Assembly (NCBI GenBank): GCA_023230285.1 | Contig: JALNXP010000175.1 | Coordinates: 1-5,463, forward strand | Direction: 5' to 3' | Source of the DNA: Bacteroidales bacterium | GTDB taxonomy: Bacteria > Bacteroidota > Bacteroidia > Bacteroidales > BM520 | DNA length: 5,463 nt | In this document: positions 1-5,463 of the stretch, in pieces | How the letters are laid out: every line of letters starts with the position of its first letter | How positions within the stretch are numbered: the first letter of the stretch is position 1 | Notes under the pieces: generated by a model | Seen by the model: the letters and a program-made list of their open reading frames with translations, nothing else | What the model was told of the DNA's origin: nothing | Databases searched by the model: none | Position numbers and translations under genes: made by a program

Positions 1-525
1 TACAATAACGAAGATGACTATATTTCATTAATTCCAAACTACAAGGCTTATAATCTGAGCGAAGACAGCACCGCATCAGAAATTTTATTTTCACTGCAAA
101 ATGATGTGCCGTTTATCATAGTCGGTAAATATGCAGCTTACCAAGCCGCTATTACAAAAGAAGAAATGAATATCATAAAACATAAATTCGGATTTGCCGG
201 CGAATATATCGAAAAAGCTGCTCTATCAGGCTTAAAAAGCTTTGCGATGCGTGACTTCCCAACTTTCAAAAAAATATATAATATTGAAACTGATAATCAA
301 GAAAACATAAATATCGACTCCATAGTTAATAGTAGAACAACTATTTCCAATCCTTATGACCTCTTAACGGTATATGCAATCAAGAATATTGACATCTTCA
401 ACTATATCACTATAGGTAAGCATTTGCTAATAGGCAATGATACTGACATTATGCCGATAAAAAATATGACAAAATTTAAAAATGATTTTATCTTCTCCGA
501 TTATGAAAAACTCAAAATCAATTAG
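1..525 (+). CDS. Unrecognised protein, C-terminal part (5' end outside window)
   Basis: The frame is open from the first base to a TAG stop at 523-525, giving 174 codons, and no start is needed inside the window; the GTG at 103 and the ATG at 166 are read as internal codons because coding-like sequence continues upstream of them (YNNEDDYISLIPNYKAYNL...). I do not recognise the family. The visible part looks soluble: mixed charged and aromatic residues, no membrane segment, no lipobox, no repeats. A short hydrophobic strand (VPFIIVGKYAAYQAA) is followed by a Lys-rich helix-like stretch and a Tyr/Asn/Ile-rich tail (NPYDLLTVYAIKNIDIFNYITIGKHLLIGND). The last 23 bp overlap the start of the PagL-like gene in another frame, which suggests co-transcription and possibly coupled translation. 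A role near lipid A or the envelope would be guesswork from position alone. Confidence is high that it is coding, very low for any function. Confidence 0.72.
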   Translation, partial: YNNEDDYISLIPNYKAYNLSEDSTASEILFSLQNDVPFIIVGKYAAYQAAITKEEMNIIKHKFGFAGEYIEKAALSGLKSFAMRDFPTFKKIYNIETDNQENINIDSIVNSRTTISNPYDLLTVYAIKNIDIFNYITIGKHLLIGNDTDIMPIKNMTKFKNDFIFSDYEKLKIN

Positions 526-1636
526 CCCCATTTTATTTTGTATAATAGCTTTATTATTTTCGTCCGAAATATCTGCACAAGAGACGCAAAAAAGCAAAGG
601 TTACTATTACTTCGAGCCGGCAATAAGCTACGGGCGTTTTGTTCCAACAGTTCCCGAAGACCATTTTTTATGGCAGAAAAGCATTTATAATGTAATTCTA
701 AGTTTTGGAAAGCAGACTACCGGCGAAAAAGCGTGGGAACGCGCTTTCAACTGCCCTGACTACGGATTCGCTATAAAATACGGCTACATGGATTACGAAG
801 CCTTTAATTCCCGATTCGCAATCTATGCATATATCAACGGCAGAATATATGAAAATGAATTTCTCGGCTTCACTTATAAATTAGGCGGCGGATTATCTTG
901 TTGGAATAAAATTTATGATGAAACAACTAATCCCGACAATATTTTCATATCTACTCATCTCAACTGTCACCTCAACATAGATTTAGGCGCATTTTTTAAG
1001 ATAAGTCCAAAAACAGACATTGTAGGCAACGTTGTCGTCTCACATTCTTCCAACGGCGCACTTAAACTGCCAAACAGAGGCAGTAATGCTCTAACCGGAC
1101 AATTAGGACTTCGCTATCATTTACAAGACAGACCACTGTTACAAAAAAATATTGATACCGTTTTACAATTTCACCCGAAGAACAGCTTTTACGTAACCGA
1201 AGCACCCGGAATACTCGAATCTCACGCCGGTGACGTTACAAAATTCCATTTCGCAAACACCATGCAATTAGGCTATGCCCGCCAATTTAATCGCAAATTC
1301 CGCTATGGCGCCGGCTTCGACTTGATGTACAGCACAGAACTCCTGATGAAACTGCCTGAAGAACAAAGACAAGATTATTATAGAGCCTTCAATAGTGCTG
1401 TTTACGGCTCTTTTGATGTTCTATACGACAAAGTAATGATACACATAGCATTCGCAAAATATATTTACCGCTCCTTCGACTTTTTTATCCCTGTATACGA
1501 AAGATTTGGCGTAAAATATATGTTCGGCAAAGATAATAATCACGCCGTAGGCATCATGATGAAACTGCATTTTGCCTCTATCGACTATATTGAATGGGGC
1601 TATACCTATCAATTTGCAAATTGGTACGACAAATAA
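503..1636 (+). CDS. PagL-like lipid A 3-O-deacylase / acyloxyacyl hydrolase family outer-membrane protein
   Basis: A 377-aa protein predicted to be an outer-membrane beta-barrel esterase that removes an acyl chain from lipid A. I start it at ATG 503, not the in-frame ATG at 482, because 503 gives a clean Sec signal peptide: MKNSK, a hydrophobic core to about residue 20, then SSEISA|Q with likely cleavage after Ala25. The family signature is at residues 181-193: H-S-S-N-G-A-L-K-L-P-N-R-G, matching the PagL pattern H-x-S-N-x-G-x-x-x-P-N-x-G, with His181 and Ser183 as the probable catalytic pair. Residue 195, where P. aeruginosa PagL has its catalytic Glu140 (12 after the Ser), is Asn. The rest is rich in alternating aromatic/hydrophobic strands with Gly turns, and the chain ends near YTYQFANWYDK, as expected for a barrel. 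At 377 aa it is about twice the length of classical PagL; the extra C-terminal half (about 225-377) is also strand-like. It overlaps the upstream gene by 23 bp and ends 25 bp before a strong terminator. No clear Shine-Dalgarno sequence is present. Assignment to the family is firm; activity on lipid A is inferred. Confidence 0.85.
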   Translation: MKNSKSISPILFCIIALLFSSEISAQETQKSKGYYYFEPAISYGRFVPTVPEDHFLWQKSIYNVILSFGKQTTGEKAWERAFNCPDYGFAIKYGYMDYEAFNSRFAIYAYINGRIYENEFLGFTYKLGGGLSCWNKIYDETTNPDNIFISTHLNCHLNIDLGAFFKISPKTDIVGNVVVSHSSNGALKLPNRGSNALTGQLGLRYHLQDRPLLQKNIDTVLQFHPKNSFYVTEAPGILESHAGDVTKFHFANTMQLGYARQFNRKFRYGAGFDLMYSTELLMKLPEEQRQDYYRAFNSAVYGSFDVLYDKVMIHIAFAKYIYRSFDFFIPVYERFGVKYMFGKDNNHAVGIMMKLHFASIDYIEWGYTYQFANWYDK

Positions 1637-1661
1637 TCGTTGAATCGTTAAATATTAGACA

Positions 1662-1701
1662 AAAAAAAGACCGGCATCAACGTTGATGCCGGTCTTTTTT
1701 T
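1662..1701. terminator. Bidirectional Rho-independent terminator between convergent genes
   Basis: A perfect 40-bp palindrome centred between 1681 and 1682. Each arm is a run of A or T plus GACCGGCATCAAC or its complement. RNA from either strand would form a GC-rich stem closed by a small loop at AACGTT and followed by at least seven U residues. It starts 25 bp after the stop of the PagL-like gene and lies 18 bp beyond the stop of the convergent ppiD gene, so one element can serve both transcripts. Confidence 0.93.
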
Positions 1702-1719
1702 AAAATTTTAAATCGTATA

Positions 1720-3849
1720 TTAATAGAATAAAAATCTATTATCCGTAATTTTAGCATTTTCCTGAATAGTTGCAACAGCTCTACGTGTAACTCTGTTAGC
1801 TGTTTGCATTTCGAGACGGCGTTGGTCGGCAGTAAAATCTGTTTTCTCTTCAGGAGAAGATTTTAACTTTTTCACAAAAGCATAAGCAGCCTGTTCACCT
1901 TTAACAGCACCAACAATCTGATTTTCAGGAGCAGCAAACATAAAGCCGATAACTTCAGGTTCTGCACCATACTTAGTTAAATTGGAAATATTGCCTGTAA
2001 CATCCAAACTATCTACTGTTGTTCTTAAAACGCTTGCAAGTTGAGAAATAGATGAAGCATTATTCATAGCTTCTTCTATCTTTTTAGCAGCCATATCCGC
2101 TTTTTTATCTCTAAGAACTAAAGGTTTTATAGTAGCAAGAACTTTATCAAATGGTCTGTAACCTTCTTTATTAATAGATTTAACAGCTACTACAATAAGT
2201 TTATCTTCCAATTCGTATATTTTTGAAACTTGTCCTTCTTTAGTATCTTCATTGAAAGCCCATTTTACAACCTCACGAGAATTTTCGATAGAACCTAAAT
2301 TTTGTGCCATCTTATCTGTTCCATCTGCATTCTTAAGGTTATAGCCTTTTTCTGCTGCCATTGTTGAGAATACATCGTAATTTTTACAATTTGCTACAGC
2401 AGAACTCATCTGCAAATAAGCATCTGAATATGTTTTGCTGCTTGGAAGTATAGAACGCGTTACAACAGCCAATTTAACTTTCGGCATTTCTGCAGCTTTA
2501 TCATCAACTTTAATCACGTGATAACCAAAAATAGTCTCTACTACACCAATAGTACCAACTTTGTTTTCAACAACAAAATCATTAAAAGGAACTACCATGG
2601 TGCCATCTGTAAACCATCCAAGCTCGCCGTTTTTAGGAGCTGAGCCGGCATCATTAGACATTGAAGTGGCAAGTTCTCCGAATTTGGCAGGAGTTTTCTT
2701 GACAACATTTGCAATGCTGTCTGCTGTGGCTTTAGCTTGCTCCTTGGTACGTGTAACATCAGCCGCTGCTGATTGCGCTCCAACGTATGAAATCAAAATA
2801 TGAGAAGCATTTAAAGAATCATGACGAGTTGCTGCATCCATAACTTTAGCAAATGACAATTTACCGCTTTCTGTAAAAGGTGATACAAAAGTATTTGGCT
2901 CTGCTGACATAACTCTTGATGCCATGCTTGGTGTCAAATCAGCTTCCTTCATCCACCTGTCAGAATATGCAACCTCCGACTCTGACGATACAAAAGCCGG
3001 AATATTTGTACTGACAAGAAAATCAGCATAAAGATTGTTGATTATTTTTGTTATAGCATCTCTATCTTCCTGTGTCGGCTTAATGTCATATTCTATGTAT
3101 GCCAAATCCCTTGTCTCTGCTACTTTATAACTCTCTTTATGAGAATTATAATATTTCTGATATTCTGCATCAGAAGCGCTGACTATGGAATCCGGTATGT
3201 CTTTATAACGCTGAGCTACCAACTGAACACCATAGTTGGTGTACTTATCATTATGCTCTCTTAACGCCATCGCCTTAGGAGTATATATTCCCTTAGTAAT
3301 CAAATTATTATATTTACCCTCGGCTGATTCTTGCTTAATCATCTGCTCTATTAAAAGATAATTATTCTTGATGTCTGCACTTATAACCTGCGGATTATTC
3401 AAGTTCTGAAGAAAATAATTCAATTGCTCATAATTGACCTTACCTGTCTCAGGGTCACTGAAATTCTGAACAATATACTGATGAGGCTCCGGTCCTCTTA
3501 CCAAATCATTCAATTCTTCTGTCGAAATAATCACTCCAAGTTTGTCGTATTCGTCATTTAACAAAGTCTGTTTTACCATGTCGTTCCAAACACTCTGTCT
3601 AATGCTGAACATCATCTTTGACAATTCGCTTTGGTCTGTATTTGCACTTCTCATTGTTGCTACTTTGTCAACTTCCGAATCAAAATCTTTAGCTAAAATC
3701 TTTTCGCCATTAACAATACCAACCGGTGTGTTGCTTAAATCTCTATTCGATTTCTTACTGAAATCGCCAATAATAAAAGCTAACAGAGCCACGCCAATAA
3801 TAACCATACAAAGTATGGAATGCTTTCTAATTTTTCCTATTGCTGCCAT
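1720..3849 (-). CDS. ppiD: PpiD-like membrane-anchored parvulin-type peptidyl-prolyl isomerase / periplasmic foldase
   Basis: A 709-aa foldase predicted to sit in the inner membrane facing the periplasm and to help newly exported, mainly outer-membrane, proteins fold. Residues 1-10 (MAAIGKIRKH) are short and basic, residues 11-28 form a single uncleaved membrane segment (SILCMVIIGVALLAFIIG), and about 45-340 is a helical SurA_N-type chaperone region starting with the usual VGIVNGEKI. The parvulin (PPIC) domain spans about 346-448, from NASHILISY to FGYHVIKVDDK. Parvulin core residues appear intact: His350, Asp400, the GELGWF turn (408-413), Met418, Phe422 and His444. A C-terminal region (about 455-700) includes the REVVKWAFN...IYELEDKLIVVAV segment typical of PpiD, and the protein ends DNRFLFY, a form I associate with Bacteroidota homologues. 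It is longer than E. coli PpiD (623 aa). The membrane anchor argues against soluble SurA or PrsA. The ATG at 3849 is preceded by an A-rich, SD-free leader and a good promoter match. It is monocistronic as far as the window shows: convergent neighbour downstream, divergent rbfA upstream. Confidence 0.92.
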   Translation of the reverse strand: MAAIGKIRKHSILCMVIIGVALLAFIIGDFSKKSNRDLSNTPVGIVNGEKILAKDFDSEVDKVATMRSANTDQSELSKMMFSIRQSVWNDMVKQTLLNDEYDKLGVIISTEELNDLVRGPEPHQYIVQNFSDPETGKVNYEQLNYFLQNLNNPQVISADIKNNYLLIEQMIKQESAEGKYNNLITKGIYTPKAMALREHNDKYTNYGVQLVAQRYKDIPDSIVSASDAEYQKYYNSHKESYKVAETRDLAYIEYDIKPTQEDRDAITKIINNLYADFLVSTNIPAFVSSESEVAYSDRWMKEADLTPSMASRVMSAEPNTFVSPFTESGKLSFAKVMDAATRHDSLNASHILISYVGAQSAAADVTRTKEQAKATADSIANVVKKTPAKFGELATSMSNDAGSAPKNGELGWFTDGTMVVPFNDFVVENKVGTIGVVETIFGYHVIKVDDKAAEMPKVKLAVVTRSILPSSKTYSDAYLQMSSAVANCKNYDVFSTMAAEKGYNLKNADGTDKMAQNLGSIENSREVVKWAFNEDTKEGQVSKIYELEDKLIVVAVKSINKEGYRPFDKVLATIKPLVLRDKKADMAAKKIEEAMNNASSISQLASVLRTTVDSLDVTGNISNLTKYGAEPEVIGFMFAAPENQIVGAVKGEQAAYAFVKKLKSSPEEKTDFTADQRRLEMQTANRVTRRAVATIQENAKITDNRFLFY

Positions 3850-3884
3850 TTTTTTTAATTATTTTATTTCATTTTTTGAGGCTG

Positions 3885-3915
3885 CAAATTTACAACTAAT
3901 TGATGAAGTTACAAA
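3885..3915 (-). promoter_or_regulatory. Candidate Bacteroidota sigma-ABfr promoter for ppiD
   Basis: Read on the minus strand, TTTG (3915-3912) is followed after 19 bp by TAAATTTG (3892-3885). This is an exact match to the -7 consensus TAnnTTTG with a matching -33 element at usual spacing. Transcription would start near 3880, leaving a leader of roughly 30 nt before the ATG at 3849. This is inferred from sequence only. Confidence 0.6.
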
Positions 3916-3916
3916 G

Positions 3917-3942
3917 TTTTTACAGAAAAATATCTGTAAAAA
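3917..3942. repeat. Inverted repeat in the divergent ppiD/rbfA promoter region (possible operator)
   Basis: TTTTTACAGA (3917-3926) and TCTGTAAAAA (3933-3942) are perfect 10-bp inverted copies separated by 6 bp (AAAATA). The dyad lies directly upstream of the -33 element proposed for ppiD and a few bases before the TTTG proposed for rbfA, where a dimeric regulator could affect both. It is AT-rich, so chance or a weak hairpin is possible. No regulator is encoded in the window. Confidence 0.45.
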
Positions 3943-3946
3943 AATC

Positions 3947-3990
3947 TTTGAATTATTCTATACTTTTTTATTACCTTTATATTATATTTG
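3947..3990 (+). promoter_or_regulatory. Candidate promoter(s) for the rbfA-permease operon
   Basis: Two readings are possible. TTTG (3947-3950), 21 bp, then TACCTTTA (3972-3979) matches seven of eight bases, counting the two free positions, of the Bacteroidota -7 element and would give a leader of about 10 nt. Alternatively TATATTTG (3983-3990) is an exact TAnnTTTG but lacks a clear TTTG at the right distance, and its start site would fall on or next to the ATG at 3995. Either way the 5' leader of rbfA would be very short. Confidence 0.45.
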
Positions 3991-3994
3991 CAAA

Positions 3995-4339
3995 ATGGAA
4001 ACAATAAGACAACAAAAAATACAAACGCTTGTGCTTCAAGAGATTAGCGACTATGTCAGACTTAAATCGAATTCTTGGACACCTAATACATTACTTACGA
4101 TAACGAAAGTAAAAATTTCAAAAGACCTCGCTGTCGCAAAAGTTTATATCAGCATTTACGGAGAAACAGATTCTCAAAAAGTGCTTAAAATAATCCAATC
4201 TCATACAAAAGAAATACGTTACAACCTCGGATTAAAAGTAGCTAAACAAATGAGAATTATACCTGAACTTACTTTTTTTGAAGACGATTCTTTGGATTAT
4301 ATCGAAAATATCGAAAAGCTGCTTAAAGAAGACAAATAA
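3995..4339 (+). CDS. rbfA: 30S ribosome-binding factor RbfA
   Basis: A 114-aa cytoplasmic protein that binds the immature 30S subunit near the 16S rRNA 5' region and is needed for late 16S processing and for growth in the cold. The sequence fits the small single-KH-type RbfA fold throughout: METIRQQKIQTLVLQEISDYV at the start, the central strands ITKVKISKDLAVAKVYISIYG, the helix KIIQSHTKEIRYNLGLKVA, and the diagnostic C-terminal segment MRIIPELTFFEDDSLDYIENIEKLLKE. Length is normal for the family. The start is ATG 3995; the frame stays open upstream to 3542, but that stretch is antisense to ppiD and to the promoter region, and RbfA proteins begin at this METxRQ-like motif. No Shine-Dalgarno sequence is visible, in line with the short leader. 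The gene is divergent from ppiD and only 12 bp ahead of the permease gene, so the two are probably one operon. Confidence 0.95.
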   Translation: METIRQQKIQTLVLQEISDYVRLKSNSWTPNTLLTITKVKISKDLAVAKVYISIYGETDSQKVLKIIQSHTKEIRYNLGLKVAKQMRIIPELTFFEDDSLDYIENIEKLLKEDK

Positions 4340-4351
4340 AGTCAACTTATC

Positions 4352-5463
4352 ATGAACTTCCCTTTATTTGTCGCAACACGATATATTAAATCGAAAAATA
4401 CTCATAATATAATCAATATAATTTCGTGGATCTCGGCTATCGGCATCGCTGTAACTACCGCAGCTCTGATAGTGGTGCTATCTGTGTTCAACGGCTTCGA
4501 AGAACTGATTACAACTATGTACACATCTTTCGACCCCGATTTGAAAATATCTGCAAATAAAGGTAAGTCTTTCTCAACTGCTAATATTGATAGCGATGCC
4601 ATTATATCCTTACCTTGTGTTGAAAATGTACAGGAAGTCGTTGAAGATAATGCCCTGCTAAAACACGACCAACAGCAAATTGTGGCTACTATAAAAGGTG
4701 TCAATAGCAATTATTTTAATTATGAACCTTTAGCATATCGCATAGTTTTGGGCGACACCGAAAGTCTAAAAGCCGGAAATTGCATCGCCGGCTACGGCAT
4801 CGGATATTACCTTAATTTACAAATGAACAACCTGCCTCAACCGATAAACATTCTCGTTCCAAAAAGAAACAACTCTAATTTGCTTAATCTGCTTAATGCT
4901 TTTAATTCTAAAACATTGCCCGTAGCAGGAATATTCTCAATACAACAGGAACTTGACGATAAATACCTTTTCATACCTTTATCTGAAGCAAGAAAATTAT
5001 TGAACTACGATAATGATAATGTTACCGCATTGGAAATACGACTAAAACCTAATGCCGATTTAAAACAAGCTCAGAAGAAAATTAAAGAAATCGCAGGCGA
5101 AGATTTTATAGTAAAAAATCATTTTGAATTACAGGATACCTTATACAAAGTTATGCACTCCGAAAAAGCAGCTGTATTCTTAATACTATGTTTCCTGATT
5201 TTAATCTCTGCCTTTAACATAATCGGCTCACTGTCAATGTTAGTGATAAGCAAAGAAAAAGATATTGCTATACTTCACAGCATGGGCTGCCGACTAAAGA
5301 CTATTAAAAGAATATTTATTAATGAAAGTTTACTGCTCACGCTTTCAGGCGCAATTATAGGTCTGATAATCGGCTCAATATTGTGTATACTTCAGATGAC
5401 TTTCGGAATAATAAAACTCGGAACTTCAGGCTCCTTCATAATAGACAGCTACCCTGTCCAATT
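4352..5463 (+). CDS. LolC/LolE-family ABC transporter permease (FtsX-like), 3' end outside window
   Basis: The frame is open from ATG 4352 to the right edge, 370 codons, probably lacking only the last few dozen residues including the final membrane segment. It is predicted to be the inner-membrane permease of the lipoprotein-releasing system, which with the ATPase LolD extracts outer-membrane-destined lipoproteins and passes them to LolA. It begins MNFPLFVATRYIKSK, followed by membrane segment 1 (about 22-46, with AALIVVLSVFNGFEE), as in LolC/LolE proteins. A large periplasmic domain follows (about 50-268, MacB-type, with VAGIFSIQQELDDKYLFIPL), then membrane segment 2 (about 272-298), the cytoplasmic coupling motif KEKDIAILHSMGC (301-313), and segment 3 (about 324-348) within the FtsX-like domain. 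LolC, LolE and fused-type LolF cannot be told apart here, so I give no symbol. No lolD lies in the window. It follows rbfA by 12 bp without a clear Shine-Dalgarno sequence. Confidence 0.87.
   Translation, partial: MNFPLFVATRYIKSKNTHNIINIISWISAIGIAVTTAALIVVLSVFNGFEELITTMYTSFDPDLKISANKGKSFSTANIDSDAIISLPCVENVQEVVEDNALLKHDQQQIVATIKGVNSNYFNYEPLAYRIVLGDTESLKAGNCIAGYGIGYYLNLQMNNLPQPINILVPKRNNSNLLNLLNAFNSKTLPVAGIFSIQQELDDKYLFIPLSEARKLLNYDNDNVTALEIRLKPNADLKQAQKKIKEIAGEDFIVKNHFELQDTLYKVMHSEKAAVFLILCFLILISAFNIIGSLSMLVISKEKDIAILHSMGCRLKTIKRIFINESLLLTLSGAIIGLIIGSILCILQMTFGIIKLGTSGSFIIDSYPVQ

Noticed and set aside
482..502. Upstream in-frame ATG at 482 as the start of the PagL-like gene
   Set aside because: It would put seven extra residues (MILSSPI) before the basic N-region of a well-formed signal peptide; ATG 503 gives the normal MKNSK start.
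1421..1612. Minus-strand open frame of 63 codons
   Set aside because: It is antisense to the end of the PagL-like gene, with no promoter, start signal or recognisable product.
2561..2803. Open frames on either strand inside ppiD (2561-2803 plus strand, 2592-2783 minus strand)
   Set aside because: Both lie wholly within the parvulin-domain coding sequence, have no recognisable protein character and no start signals.
3542..3994. Long N-terminal extension of rbfA
   Set aside because: The extension is antisense to the ppiD coding region and runs through both promoter candidates; RbfA homologues start at the METIRQ motif at 3995.
4402..4710. Minus-strand open frame of 102 codons
   Set aside because: It is antisense to the well-supported LolC/LolE-type permease; its Ser/Thr/Cys-rich composition looks like a reverse-strand artefact.
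1..5463. CRISPR array, tRNA or rRNA, insertion sequence, attachment site, phage or defence genes
   Set aside because: I found no spaced direct repeats, cloverleaf-like segments, transposase motifs or terminal inverted repeats by eye; composition is even across the window and the genes are mainly housekeeping.

Overview
The window looks like a chromosomal segment from a member of the Bacteroidota, probably near the Bacteroidales. The DNA is AT-rich and no clear Shine-Dalgarno sequence precedes the starts. Matches to the Bacteroidota promoter consensus (TTTG about 19-21 bp before TAnnTTTG) lie in the divergent intergenic region. The predicted proteins also have the form usual in that phylum: a long (709 aa) PpiD-like foldase ending in DNRFLFY, a long PagL-like acyloxyacyl hydrolase, and rbfA followed directly by a LolC/LolE-type permease. 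The genus cannot be told from the sequence alone.

Layout. Positions 1-525 (+) hold the 3' end of a gene I do not recognise. It overlaps by 23 bp a complete gene at 503-1636 (+) for a secreted, PagL-like outer-membrane lipid A deacylase. A 40-bp perfect palindrome flanked by A and T runs (1662-1701) lies between this gene and the convergent gene and should terminate transcription from both sides. Positions 1720-3849 (-) encode a membrane-anchored parvulin-type foldase (PpiD-like). A 145-bp divergent intergenic region (3850-3994) carries good promoter candidates for both directions and a 10-bp-arm inverted repeat between them. Positions 3995-4339 (+) encode the ribosome maturation factor RbfA, followed after 12 bp by the start (4352) of a LolC/LolE-family ABC permease that runs off the right edge.

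How the genes fit together. Three of the five genes concern the cell envelope: lipid A modification at the outer membrane, folding of exported proteins at the periplasmic face of the inner membrane, and release of lipoproteins from the inner membrane. RbfA acts in 30S assembly and is probably co-transcribed with the permease. This is mostly ordinary core-genome content. I see no mobile element, CRISPR array, tRNA or rRNA, and no convincing new system. The points most worth a second look are the unrecognised gene coupled to the deacylase, the Asn at the expected catalytic Glu position of the deacylase, the dyad between the divergent promoters, and the very short or absent leader of rbfA.
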